Shown one piece after another: positions 46,257 to 54,467 of a stretch of 64,000 nt of DNA. The notes beneath the pieces are model-generated. The model made no database searches and was not told the DNA's origin. It saw only the letters and a program-made list of their open reading frames with translations. Each line of letters starts with the position of its first letter. The first letter of the stretch is position 1. Source of the stretch: Flavobacterium silvisoli. Its GTDB lineage: Bacteria; Bacteroidota; Bacteroidia; Flavobacteriales; Flavobacteriaceae. Made by a program: the position numbers and the translations under genes. The stretch covers positions 232,217 to 296,216 of the forward strand of contig NZ_SJPE01000002.1 of NCBI RefSeq assembly GCF_004329815.1, read 5' to 3'.

Positions 46257-47123
46257 TTAAGGTGCTGTTATCTCTCCATACGTTTCCGGTCTTCGATCAC
46301 GGTAGAACTGCCATTTGCTTCGGACTTGTTCGATGAGATCCAAATCGAATTCGGCCACCAGCAATTCATCTTCAAATTCAGAGGCACAGGCAAAAATTTC
46401 ACCCAACGGATTCACGAAATACGAGGTCCCGTAAAAACGTCCGAGGTTCCAGGGTTTTTCTTCTCCCACACGGTTGATGCACCCCATAAAATAGCCATTG
46501 GCCACCGCATGCGCCGGTTGTTCCAATTTCCATAAATACTGGGATTGCCCGACAGTGGTTGCAGAAGGATTGTACACGATTTCGGCACCGTTCAAGCCCA
46601 AACAGCGAGCGCCGTCGGGGAAATGACGGTCGTAGCAAATGTACACGCCCACTTTGGCATACTTGGTTTGAAACACAGGATAGCCTAAGTTCCCCGGTTT
46701 GAAGAAATACTTTTCCCAAAAACCGCCCGTTTGCGGAATGTGATTTTTGCGGTATTTACCCAAATAAGTGCCATCGGCATCAATCACGGCCGCCGTGTTG
46801 TACAACACGCCCGCTTGATCCTTTTCATACACGGGAACAATAATCACCATGTCGTATTTTTTGGCATACGCCGCCATTCGTTCGGTAGTCGGTCCCGGAA
46901 CGGGTTCTGCGGAAGCATACCATTTGGAATCCTGCCCCGGACAAAAATAAGGTGTGTTAAAAATTTCCTGAAAACACAAAATCTGCACCCCTTGTCGGCC
47001 CGCTTCTTCAATATACGGAATGTGCTTTTGTACCATGGCCTCCATGATTTCGGGGATGGTGCCTTCGCCTTCCGTTTTGGCCAAACTCAATTGAATGAGT
47101 CCTGATTTTACGATTCTTGCCAT
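46257..47123 (-). CDS. Nitrilase-superfamily beta-ureidopropionase-like amidohydrolase
   Basis: A 288-residue carbon-nitrogen hydrolase from the ATG at 47123 (MARIVKSGLIQLS). Catalytic triad: E53 (CFQEIF), K126 (YRKNHIP) and C163 (YICYDRHFP). The sequence resembles eukaryotic-type beta-ureidopropionase and related N-carbamoyl amidohydrolases, so it probably releases beta-alanine from N-carbamoyl-beta-alanine. I reject the ATG at 47183: its first 20 residues (KPSTANRQLSTK and neighbours) are translated from the heptamer array. Confidence 0.92.
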   Translation of the reverse strand: MARIVKSGLIQLSLAKTEGEGTIPEIMEAMVQKHIPYIEEAGRQGVQILCFQEIFNTPYFCPGQDSKWYASAEPVPGPTTERMAAYAKKYDMVIIVPVYEKDQAGVLYNTAAVIDADGTYLGKYRKNHIPQTGGFWEKYFFKPGNLGYPVFQTKYAKVGVYICYDRHFPDGARCLGLNGAEIVYNPSATTVGQSQYLWKLEQPAHAVANGYFMGCINRVGEEKPWNLGRFYGTSYFVNPLGEIFACASEFEDELLVAEFDLDLIEQVRSKWQFYRDRRPETYGEITAP

Positions 47124-47126
47124 TTT

Positions 47127-47201
47127 AGTTGATAGTTGACGGTTGGCGGTTGATGGTTTCCTTGTCTTTCCGACAACTAACAACTATCAACCAACAACCA
47201 T
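47127..47201. repeat. Inverted 7-nt-period array between hydA and the nitrilase gene
   Basis: Left arm AGTTGAT (47127), AGTTGAC (47134), GGTTGGC (47141), GGTTGAT (47148). Right arm CAACTAA (47174), CAACTAT (47181), CAACCAA (47188), CAACCAT (47195). Both arms hold a period of 7 and are reverse-complementary in type, with about 20 bp between. Confidence 0.7.
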
Positions 47202-47203
47202 TT

Positions 47204-48586
47204 TTAAATTTTTCCGTCTACTTTATTGCGTTTCACAAATTGGCCGTAACCCTTTTGTACTTTACATTCATTATTGTCAATGACTACTTTACCGCGAAGC
47301 AACACGGTCTTTACTTTTCCTGTCAATTCCCAACCTTCATACCCGCTATAATCCACATTCATGTGATGGGTTTTGGCGGAAACAGTGTGTTTTTCGTTGG
47401 GATTCATTAAAATGATATCGGCATCGCTGCCAATGGCAATCGTTCCTTTTTTGGGGAACATCCCAAAGATTTTAGCGGCATTGGTCGATGCCACTTCCAC
47501 GTATTTATTCAAGGTAATTTTGCCTTTGTTAACGCCTTCGCTAAAAAGTAATTCCATACGGTTCTCGATGGCCGGATGCCCGTTCGGAATTTTGGAGAAA
47601 TCATCCTTACCCATCAGCTTTTGTTCCCACATAAACGGACAATGGTCGGTAGCCACTACGTTGACCAGGCCTTGATTCAATCCGGCCCAAAGCGTTTCCT
47701 GATCTTTCTTTTCGCGCAAAGGCGGTGACATCACCCATTTGGCGCCTTCAAAATTTTGTTCGTACAAGCTCGCATCCAAAACCAAATACTGAATACAGGT
47801 TTCTACAAACACGTGTTGGTTTCTTCGGGTGGCAAAACGCACGGCATTTAACGCGCCTTCACACGTTAGATGCACAATATAACCGGGACAACCGGTGTAA
47901 TCGGCCATATCGGCAAAGCGACTGCTGGCTTCGGCTTCGGTGACTTCGGGTTGGGATAAATAATGGTACAAGGGTGCGGTCTTTCCTTCCGACTTGTGTT
48001 TGGCAATCAAAAAATCAATCATGTCGCCATTGGTCGCATGCACGTTGATCAAACCGCCGTGTTTTTTGACTTCCTGCATCAAACCCACCATTTGGCGGTC
48101 GTCGATCATCAACGCACCTTTATAGGCCATGAAGGTTTTGAAAGAGGTGATGCCTTCGACTTCGATAAAATGCCGGATTTCTTTTTTGGTTTCCTCATTA
48201 AAATCGGTTACCGCCATGTGGAAACTGTAATCGCCTACGGCATTGTTGTCGCTACGGCCTTTCCATTCCTGTAGGGCAGATTGCAGGCTTTTACCTTGGG
48301 TTTGCAGGATAAAATCAATCACCGTCGTCGTTCCGCCAAAAAGTGCGGCACGGGTTCCGGTTTCGTAATTGTCGCTCGAATAGGTTCCCATAAACGGCAT
48401 GTCGAGATGCACATGCGGGTCAATACCTCCCGGCATAACTAACTTCCCCGAAGCATCAATGACTTCATCGGCTTGCACGTTTAAGTTTCTGCCTATGGCC
48501 GAAATGGTTTCGCCTTCTATAAAAATATCCGCTACATAATCATCGGTTGCGGTGATGATTCTTCCGTTTTTGATTAAAACACTCAT
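47204..48586 (-). CDS. hydA: Dihydropyrimidinase
   Basis: Opens dihydrouracil or dihydrothymine to the N-carbamoyl-beta-amino acid; 460 residues, cytoplasmic, amidohydrolase superfamily. Metal ligands H58 and H60 (IDPHVHLD), carbamylated lysine K150 (SFKTFMAYKG), H183 (NVHATNGD), the His of IVHLTCEGA, and the Asp of VATDHCPF. The usual VHAENGD reads VHATNGD here. D-hydantoinase is the alternative name, but the preA/preT neighbours favour dihydropyrimidinase. It lies between the transporter and nitrilase genes. Confidence 0.95.
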   Translation of the reverse strand: MSVLIKNGRIITATDDYVADIFIEGETISAIGRNLNVQADEVIDASGKLVMPGGIDPHVHLDMPFMGTYSSDNYETGTRAALFGGTTTVIDFILQTQGKSLQSALQEWKGRSDNNAVGDYSFHMAVTDFNEETKKEIRHFIEVEGITSFKTFMAYKGALMIDDRQMVGLMQEVKKHGGLINVHATNGDMIDFLIAKHKSEGKTAPLYHYLSQPEVTEAEASSRFADMADYTGCPGYIVHLTCEGALNAVRFATRRNQHVFVETCIQYLVLDASLYEQNFEGAKWVMSPPLREKKDQETLWAGLNQGLVNVVATDHCPFMWEQKLMGKDDFSKIPNGHPAIENRMELLFSEGVNKGKITLNKYVEVASTNAAKIFGMFPKKGTIAIGSDADIILMNPNEKHTVSAKTHHMNVDYSGYEGWELTGKVKTVLLRGKVVIDNNECKVQKGYGQFVKRNKVDGKI

Positions 48587-48595
48587 TTCTATTTT

Positions 48596-48667
48596 ATGTT
48601 AAATGCTGAATGCTGAATGTTGAATTGGAGTTGTTTAAAATTCAACGTTTAACATCCAACATAATTT
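48596..48667. repeat. Inverted 7-nt-period array between the NCS1 transporter gene and hydA
   Basis: Left arm ATGTTAA (48596), ATGCTGA (48603), ATGCTGA (48610), ATGTTGA (48617). Right arm ATTCAAC (48640), GTTTAAC (48647), ATCCAAC (48654), ATAATTT (48661). The gap is 80 bp and is almost wholly array. Confidence 0.7.
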
Positions 48668-50118
48668 TATTTCTTCTTCATTAAAATATAATACATCAAT
48701 CCGCTGATGCCAAAGCCTACAAACCAGGCATAGTGGTATAGTTCCGAAATCCAACCCGGGAATGCAGTGGCATCCACCACTTTAATTGTCGTTAAAAAAC
48801 CCGGTACATTCGGGAGAATCCCTATCAGTAAAGCCCAAATAGCTTTGTGATTAAACCCTTTGGTAAAACGGTATATTCCTTGGCTGTTGTATAAATCATC
48901 CACCGCTAAAGTCTGTTTTCGGATGAAATAATAATCAACGATCATGATGCCGCCCACAGGCCCAAGCAAACTGGAGTAACCCACCAACCAGGTAAAAATA
49001 TACCCGGATGGGTCGGCGATTAATCTCCATGGGAAAATTAAAATCCCAATGATTCCGGTGATATAACCGCCTTTGCGAAAATCGATTTTACTCGGTGCCA
49101 GATTGGCAAAATCGTTGGCCGGACTCACTATATTGGCCGCTATGTTAGTAGCCAATGTTGAAACCGCCACGGCTATCATGGCCAAACTGACCAATACTTT
49201 GCTGTCAAACTTTCCGGCTAAAATTACCGGATCCCAAATCGTGGTTCCGAATACAATCGTGGTGGCCGAAGTCACTACGACCCCGACAAAGGCAAACAGT
49301 GTCATCGAGGTAGGCAAACCGTACAATTGCCCTTTGATTTGTGCGTTTTGGGAAGTGGCATAACGCGTAAAATCGGGGATGTTTAAAGACAACGTGGCCC
49401 AAAAACCGACCATACCGGTCAAGGCCGGAAAAAAGAATTTGAAGAAATCCGAACGGGTCGCAAACTTGGACGGTGTGTCTAAAATTGGCCCTAATCCATG
49501 CGCTGCATTCAGCGCCCAAAGCAATAACGCCAAAGCCGCTACCGGAAGAAAAATCGCCTTGAATACCAGTAATTTTCGGATGCTGTCGACACCCAAATAC
49601 ACCACATACATATTGAGCAACCAAAATAGGAAAAAACAAATCGCGGGTCCGGTTTGCAAGCCCCAGGAATCGGGAAAAATTGGCGTCAGGGTTTCTAAAG
49701 CCGGAATCCACAACCGCAGCATTTGGTATAGCGCAAAGCCGCCAATCCAGGTTTGGATACCAAACCAACCACAGGCCACTATGGCCCTGAGTATGGCCGG
49801 TATGTTGGCGCCCATCGTTCCGAAACTCGCCCGGGCAAACACCGGAAACGGTATGCCGTATTTGGCGCCCGCGTGACCGTTGAGAATCATCGGAATCAAA
49901 ACAATGGAATTGCCCAAAAAAATAGTCAGTATGGCCTGCCACCAATTCATACCGCCTTCAATCAACGAACTCGACAACATATAGGTCGGAATACAGAGAC
50001 TCATGCTGATCCATAAGGCCGCATAATTCCAAGTCGTCCAGCTTCTTTTATCGGCAGAAACCGGCGCCAAGTCTTCACTGTACAAAGACGAATTTGTAAG
50101 ATGTTGATTTTCGGACAT
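48667..50118 (-). CDS. NCS1-family nucleobase transporter
   Basis: A 483-residue inner-membrane symporter with 12 predicted helices. Family marks: the cytoplasmic N-terminus RSWTTWNYAALWISMSLC, GNSIVLIPMILNGHAGAKYGIPFPVFARASFG in helices 2-3, and GWFGIQTWIGG. It resembles Mhp1/PucI-type carriers for hydantoins, allantoin or uracil. Placed between the aminotransferase gene and hydA, it most likely imports uracil and/or thymine or their dihydro forms; the exact substrate is inference. Confidence 0.92.
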   Translation of the reverse strand: MSENQHLTNSSLYSEDLAPVSADKRSWTTWNYAALWISMSLCIPTYMLSSSLIEGGMNWWQAILTIFLGNSIVLIPMILNGHAGAKYGIPFPVFARASFGTMGANIPAILRAIVACGWFGIQTWIGGFALYQMLRLWIPALETLTPIFPDSWGLQTGPAICFFLFWLLNMYVVYLGVDSIRKLLVFKAIFLPVAALALLLWALNAAHGLGPILDTPSKFATRSDFFKFFFPALTGMVGFWATLSLNIPDFTRYATSQNAQIKGQLYGLPTSMTLFAFVGVVVTSATTIVFGTTIWDPVILAGKFDSKVLVSLAMIAVAVSTLATNIAANIVSPANDFANLAPSKIDFRKGGYITGIIGILIFPWRLIADPSGYIFTWLVGYSSLLGPVGGIMIVDYYFIRKQTLAVDDLYNSQGIYRFTKGFNHKAIWALLIGILPNVPGFLTTIKVVDATAFPGWISELYHYAWFVGFGISGLMYYILMKKK

Positions 50119-50130
50119 GATTGGTATTGG

Positions 50131-51483
50131 TTAAACTAGGGCCGCGTCGGAAATTTTGAGCGCTTCGCTGATGATGGCTAACCCTTCATCGATTTGGGCC
50201 TCGGTGACACACAACGGCGGTGCGATAAAAATGTAGCCCCAACGCACAAACGTGTACATGCCGAGTTCTCGGATTTTGGCCGCAATCTGATTGGTAATTT
50301 TCAAATCGTCGCCGGCGGCGTTGTAGGGTGCCATTAATTCGCCGGTGGCTTTGTTTTTTAAGACATCCAAACAACCCAACAAACCGGTATTGCGGAAGGC
50401 TCCCATACTGGGGTGTTGTGCCCGCATGGCTTCGATTCTCGATTCGAGATAGGCGCCCATTTTGCGGGTATTTTCGATTAGGTTATCGCTTTCGTATATA
50501 TTGATAACCGCCAAAGCCGCGGCCAATGCCACCGGATGACCGTTATAGGTCAACCCAATCATCATGGGTGTGTTTTCAAATTTTTCGGTAATTTTGTCGG
50601 ATACCATCAAACAGCCTAACGGCAAATACGACGCAGTTAAGCCTTTGGCCATACATACCATATCGGGCACGATGTCGTGGTTCTCAAACCCGAACCATTT
50701 ACCGGTACGCCCAAAACCGCTCATGACTTCATCGGCGATGAACAGGATACCGTATTTTTCGCAAAGCGCTTTTACGCCTTTTAAGTAGCCTTTCGGATAG
50801 TGCAAACAGCCCGAAGAACCGCTTTCGCCCTCAAAGATAAAGGCCGCAATATTGGTTTTGCCTTCCAAATGAATGACTCTTTCGACGTATTCCAAACTTA
50901 AACTTAGCTTGGTGGCTTCGTCTAAATTTTTCATGCCAAAGAAATAATACGGGTCGTCGAGATGAATGGCATTGGGCATTTGCTGGGAATCGTTGGCCAA
51001 TTTTCTCGGGTCGCCGCCTACCGACATCCCGCCGATGGAACCGCCGTGAAACGCGCGATACCGTCCAATGATTTTGTGTCTTCCGGTATAGAGTCTTGCT
51101 AATTTGATGGCGTTGTCAATCGAAGACGTCCCACAAAGCGTATAGAAGGCTTTGTTCAAATCGCCCGGGCAGATTTCGGCCAGCTTTTTGGACAGTTTGG
51201 CGCGGATTTCCGTGGTGCAGCTGGGCGTCACAAAACTGACTTTTTGCATTTGCTCCACTACGGCATCGGTAACGCGTTGGTCGCCGTGGCCGATATTGAC
51301 AGACATCAAGCCCGACGAAAAATCGATAATGCGGTTGCCGTCATAGTCGTATAAATAAACGCCTTCGGCCCGTTCGATGGCGATGGGATTCACACTCGCT
51401 TGGGCTGACCACGAAAATAAACTGTATTGTTTACTGTCGCTTATAATTTGTTCCTTGGTTAAGGTTTGTTCTTTAGTAATCAT
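50131..51483 (-). CDS. Class III aminotransferase, probably beta-alanine aminotransferase
   Basis: A 450-residue PLP enzyme. CGTSSIDNAIKLAR holds the phosphate loop, IFEGESGSSGC and ADEVMSGFGRTGKWF carry the cofactor Asp, and the Schiff-base Lys is in CMAKGLTASYLPLG (about 275). It is related to beta-alanine:pyruvate and taurine:pyruvate aminotransferases. In this cluster it would convert beta-alanine (or beta-aminoisobutyrate from thymine) to malonic (or methylmalonic) semialdehyde. It is 12 bp upstream of the transporter gene. Confidence 0.9.
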   Translation of the reverse strand: MITKEQTLTKEQIISDSKQYSLFSWSAQASVNPIAIERAEGVYLYDYDGNRIIDFSSGLMSVNIGHGDQRVTDAVVEQMQKVSFVTPSCTTEIRAKLSKKLAEICPGDLNKAFYTLCGTSSIDNAIKLARLYTGRHKIIGRYRAFHGGSIGGMSVGGDPRKLANDSQQMPNAIHLDDPYYFFGMKNLDEATKLSLSLEYVERVIHLEGKTNIAAFIFEGESGSSGCLHYPKGYLKGVKALCEKYGILFIADEVMSGFGRTGKWFGFENHDIVPDMVCMAKGLTASYLPLGCLMVSDKITEKFENTPMMIGLTYNGHPVALAAALAVINIYESDNLIENTRKMGAYLESRIEAMRAQHPSMGAFRNTGLLGCLDVLKNKATGELMAPYNAAGDDLKITNQIAAKIRELGMYTFVRWGYIFIAPPLCVTEAQIDEGLAIISEALKISDAALV

Positions 51484-51532
51484 TCTTTTATTATTTTGAC
51501 CCGAGCGCTAGCGAACAGATCGTTAGATAATT

Positions 51533-51689
51533 TTGAATGTTAAATGAGGTTTCCTTTTAAGCATATCCCCTAGCCCCGATTCCTTCGGCAGTCGCTTCGC
51601 TCGTGTGCAGCAAGCTACCGTGTAGCGCGGAAAGCGGGATTAGCTCCTAAAATCATTCAACATTTAGCATTCAACATTTAACATAATTC
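51533..51689. repeat. Inverted 7-nt-period array with a structured repeat in its loop
   Basis: Short left arm TTGAATG (51533), TTAAATG (51540). Right arm ATTCAAC (51655), ATTTAGC (51662), ATTCAAC (51669), ATTTAAC (51676), ATAATTC (51683). The right arm equals the one at 46225-46252 plus one heptamer (ATTTAAC). The structured element at 51567-51650 sits between the arms. Confidence 0.65.
51567..51650. ncRNA. Structured repeat (Flavo-1-like?) in the aminotransferase-mmsA gap
   Basis: AGC (51572) with GCT (51643) and CCCG (51575-51578) with CGGG (51635-51638) form the outer stem; the inner hairpin is GCTAC (51614-51618) with GTAGC (51622-51626), loop CGT. The segment around the inner hairpin matches 43413-43435 except where both sides of the stem changed together. 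It belongs to a repeat type common in Flavobacterium as I recall; no transcript is implied. Confidence 0.5.
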
Positions 51690-51690
51690 A

Positions 51691-53148
51691 TTAACTCATC
51701 CAGTTCACGCCGGCTTCGGCATTCCATTTGACGGTGCTTTTCTTGAGTTTCGTCCAAAACTCGATGGAGCTTTTTCCGGTGATATCGCCCACGCCGAATT
51801 TACTCTCGTTCCAACCGCCAAAACTGAACGGTTCGCGCGGCACCGGAACACCCACGTTCACGCCTATCATCCCCGCACTGACCTTGTCGATGATGTAACG
51901 CGCCATACCGCCGTTTTGGGTAAAGACACTGGCCGCATTTCCGTAGGGATTTTTGTTTTCGATAGCCAAAGCTTCATCGACGGTGTTGGTGCGCATGATG
52001 GAAATGACCGGGCCGAAAATTTCTTCGCGCGCCACGCTCATTTCGGGGGTTACATAGTCGATGACGGTTGGACCGACATACGTTCCGTTTTCTTTTCCGG
52101 GTACTTTGGTGTTTCGGCCGTCGACTAATATTTTGGCGCCGTCTTTCTCGGCTTGGGTGATATACCTTTCGATGCGTTGTTGGGAAGCCGCGTCGATCAC
52201 GGCACCAAGGTTTTGGCCGGGTACAATTTTGCGCGCTTCGTCACAAATTTTGGCGATGATATGATCCACATTGCCCACGCCTACCATAGCCGAAGCCGCC
52301 ATACAGCGTTGTCCGGCACAGCCCGACATGGAAGCGGCCACGTTTTGCGCCGTCATATCCGGAATGGCATCGGGCAACACCATTAAGTGGTTTTTGGCAC
52401 CGCCCAAGGCTAAACATCTTTTTAAATTTTGAGTGGCGCGTTGGTAGACAATTTTGGCCACTTTAGTGGAACCGACAAAAGAAACCGCTTCAATATTTGG
52501 GTGGTCACAAATGGCGTTGACGATATCGACACCGCCGTGCACGACATTGAACACACCATCAGGCAGACCGGCTTCTTTTAATAATTCGGCGATTCTGCCA
52601 CAGCTCAGCGGCACTTTTTCGGAAGGTTTGATAATCATGCAATTCCCCAACGCAATGGCATTGGGAATCGTCCAATTGGGCACCATCGATGGGAAATTAA
52701 ACGGCACTATGGAAGCGACCACACCCAAAGGCACATGTTCCGTTCGACATTCCACTCCTTTGCTGACTTCCAACAATTCTCCTGTTATCAATTGCGGCAA
52801 CGAAGTGGCGAATTCCGTCAACTCGATACATTTTTCGATTTCGGCTACCGATTCGCCGTAGGTTTTTCCGTTTTCTTCGCTGCAGAGTTCGGCGAGTTCT
52901 TTGAGGTGTTTTTCCAATAAGGTTTTATAACGGAAGAAAACCTGCACGCGTTCTTTAATGGGTGTTTTGCTCCACCCCGGAAAGGCCGCTTGAGCCGCTT
53001 GGACGGCATTGTCTAAATCGTTGCTGTTGGATAAAGGGACTGTAGATAAAAAACTCCCGTCTAAGGGAGAGATGACATTTAACGTTTCTGATGTGGTTGC
53101 CGGGACGAACCGCCCGTTGATGTAATTCTGAATTGCTGGGTATTTCAT
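51691..53148 (-). CDS. mmsA: CoA-acylating (methyl)malonate-semialdehyde dehydrogenase
   Basis: An aldehyde dehydrogenase of the MmsA/IolA type, 485 residues. Family marks: IVPFNFPSMVPNWTIPNAIA, ALGGAKNHLMVLPDA, the catalytic Cys in GCAGQRCMAAS (about 283), and PREPFSFGGWNESKFG near the end. It oxidises (methyl)malonic semialdehyde with NAD and CoA to acetyl- or propionyl-CoA and CO2. It is the first gene of the minus-strand cluster and the last enzyme of the uracil/thymine route. The upstream 272 bp (53149-53420) show no clear promoter box for it. Confidence 0.94.
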   Translation of the reverse strand: MKYPAIQNYINGRFVPATTSETLNVISPLDGSFLSTVPLSNSNDLDNAVQAAQAAFPGWSKTPIKERVQVFFRYKTLLEKHLKELAELCSEENGKTYGESVAEIEKCIELTEFATSLPQLITGELLEVSKGVECRTEHVPLGVVASIVPFNFPSMVPNWTIPNAIALGNCMIIKPSEKVPLSCGRIAELLKEAGLPDGVFNVVHGGVDIVNAICDHPNIEAVSFVGSTKVAKIVYQRATQNLKRCLALGGAKNHLMVLPDAIPDMTAQNVAASMSGCAGQRCMAASAMVGVGNVDHIIAKICDEARKIVPGQNLGAVIDAASQQRIERYITQAEKDGAKILVDGRNTKVPGKENGTYVGPTVIDYVTPEMSVAREEIFGPVISIMRTNTVDEALAIENKNPYGNAASVFTQNGGMARYIIDKVSAGMIGVNVGVPVPREPFSFGGWNESKFGVGDITGKSSIEFWTKLKKSTVKWNAEAGVNWMS

Positions 53149-53387
53149 TGAAATTGTTATTATTTTACAAATATTTTAATAAAAGTACTAACAAATACTC
53201 AATAAACAAATTTTAGTAATGAATTATTATCATTTTACTATTTTTAGCTACAATTGATAAGCATTTTCAAGCATCGGAACACAAAAACATTACAAATCAG
53301 CTGTTTTCATAAAAAGTACATTGGGTTAATAACAACGAAATGTTAATGAAAACCGTTTTAGAATATAGCTTCGTTATAAAAAAAACT

Positions 53388-53395
53388 TATTTTTG
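53388..53395 (+). promoter_or_regulatory. Predicted -7 box for the gene at 53421
   Basis: TATTTTTG fits TAnnTTTG, 25 nt before the ATG. It lies inside the longer frame starting at 53340 and decides for the later start. Confidence 0.45.
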
Positions 53396-53420
53396 TGACA
53401 CAACAACACAACTAAACATC

Positions 53421-53852
53421 ATGGAAGAAAAAACAACTAGTTACAGAGAAATTGGTCCTCTGAACCAATTCACTGTAACCATTAATGAAAAAGATGAGCC
53501 GCCTACCGCTTTCATCACCGTCAAAAAGAACGGCAACAAAGGAGAAGCCCGTTTTCAAACTACTCTTGACGACTTAACCCAAATGGCCAAAGTGGCCAAC
53601 ATGGCCAAAGCCAAATTCAAATCCATCAGAAAAAAACAGGAAGCTCAAAAAACAAAATCAGAAACTGAATCTTTTGAAGTCTTTGAAATTCAGGAAACCG
53701 TTTTGCCTCCGATTGATGAAAAAGATTTAAAAAAAATCATAACCGAATATTTTAAAGACGTACAAATCGAACAATTAGCCCAAAGGTATGCATACAGCGA
53801 AGAACAAATCCGCTACCACATAGAAAAGAAGGGAATCGTATTGTTTGACTAA
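53421..53852 (+). CDS. Conserved-looking protein of unknown function
   Basis: A 143-residue soluble protein from the ATG at 53421. Residues 5-75 are beta-strand-like (NQFTVTINEKDEPPTAFITV) and then helical and lysine-rich (KVANMAKAKFKSIRKKQ). The C-terminus (YFKDVQIEQLAQRYAYSEEQIRYHIEKKG) looks like a small helix-turn-helix. I do not recognise a family. It is monocistronic by appearance. Confidence 0.65.
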   Translation: MEEKTTSYREIGPLNQFTVTINEKDEPPTAFITVKKNGNKGEARFQTTLDDLTQMAKVANMAKAKFKSIRKKQEAQKTKSETESFEVFEIQETVLPPIDEKDLKKIITEYFKDVQIEQLAQRYAYSEEQIRYHIEKKGIVLFD

Positions 53853-53919
53853 CCGCTGGATTATGTGAATTCAAAAAGATTTACGCGTATTTTTAAACTT
53901 TCGTACCAAATTATACTTT

Positions 53920-54417
53920 ATGAAAAAAACCATCCTTGTTGCGTTAATTGGGCTAGTCTCAACACTTGTCTTTGCCCAGGACAAAACCAAAGAACAAATC
54001 AACCTGACTCTGGATTCCTGGCACAAAGCGGCAGCCGAAGCTAATTTTGACAATTACTTTAATGCGCTCGCCGATGACGCCATTTTTATAGGAACTGATG
54101 CTACCGAAAACTGGAACAAAGCCGCTTTTGAAGCCTTTGCCAAACCTTATTTTGGAAATGGTAAAGCGTGGAATTTTAAAAGTTTAGAGAGACACATCTA
54201 TCTCAGTACCGATAAAAAAATGGCTTGGTTTGACGAATTATTAGATACCCAAATGAAAATTTGTCGTGGGTCAGGAGTTTTAGTCTCTGTAAACGGAAAC
54301 TGGAAAATAAAACACTATGTGCTTTCGATGACGGTTCCTAACGAAAAAACAGAGGATGTGGTAAAAATTAAAGCCCCCATTGAAGAGCAACTCATTCAAA
54401 CTCTCGGTAAACACTAA
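53920..54417 (+). CDS. Secreted NTF2/SnoaL-like protein
   Basis: A 165-residue protein with signal peptide MKKTILVALIGLVSTLVFAQ. The rest is one NTF2-like cone fold: LTLDSWHKAAAEANFDNYFNALADDAIFIG, WFDELLDTQ, GSGVLVSVNGNWKIKHYVLSMTVP. Such proteins may be enzymes or binders; nothing shows which. It ends 24 bp before a terminator shared with the converging dehydrogenase gene. Confidence 0.85.
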   Translation: MKKTILVALIGLVSTLVFAQDKTKEQINLTLDSWHKAAAEANFDNYFNALADDAIFIGTDATENWNKAAFEAFAKPYFGNGKAWNFKSLERHIYLSTDKKMAWFDELLDTQMKICRGSGVLVSVNGNWKIKHYVLSMTVPNEKTEDVVKIKAPIEEQLIQTLGKH

Positions 54418-54440
54418 ATCAAATACTCAGGGAATAAAAA

Positions 54441-54464
54441 AAGGCTGCACTTAAATGCAGCCTT
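54441..54464. terminator. Bidirectional terminator
   Basis: AAGGCTGCA (54441-54449) pairs with TGCAGCCTT (54456-54464), A-run before and T-run after. Confidence 0.92.
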
Positions 54465-54467
54465 TTT

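Noticed and set aside
47124..47183. N-terminal extension of the nitrilase gene to an ATG at 47183
   Set aside because: The extra 20 residues are translated from the heptamer array; the ATG at 47123 begins the conserved domain.
49205..49945. A 246-residue open frame on the minus strand in another frame of the NCS1 gene
   Set aside because: The main frame encodes a clear 12-helix transporter; this frame has no membrane pattern or motif.
46164..51689. A CRISPR-like reading of the repeat arrays
   Set aside because: The units are 7 nt with no spacers of constant length and no cas genes nearby.
42141..53148. Recent horizontal transfer of the pyrimidine cluster
   Set aside because: The cluster looks slightly richer in G+C by eye, but I computed nothing, and no integrase, att site or tRNA flanks it.
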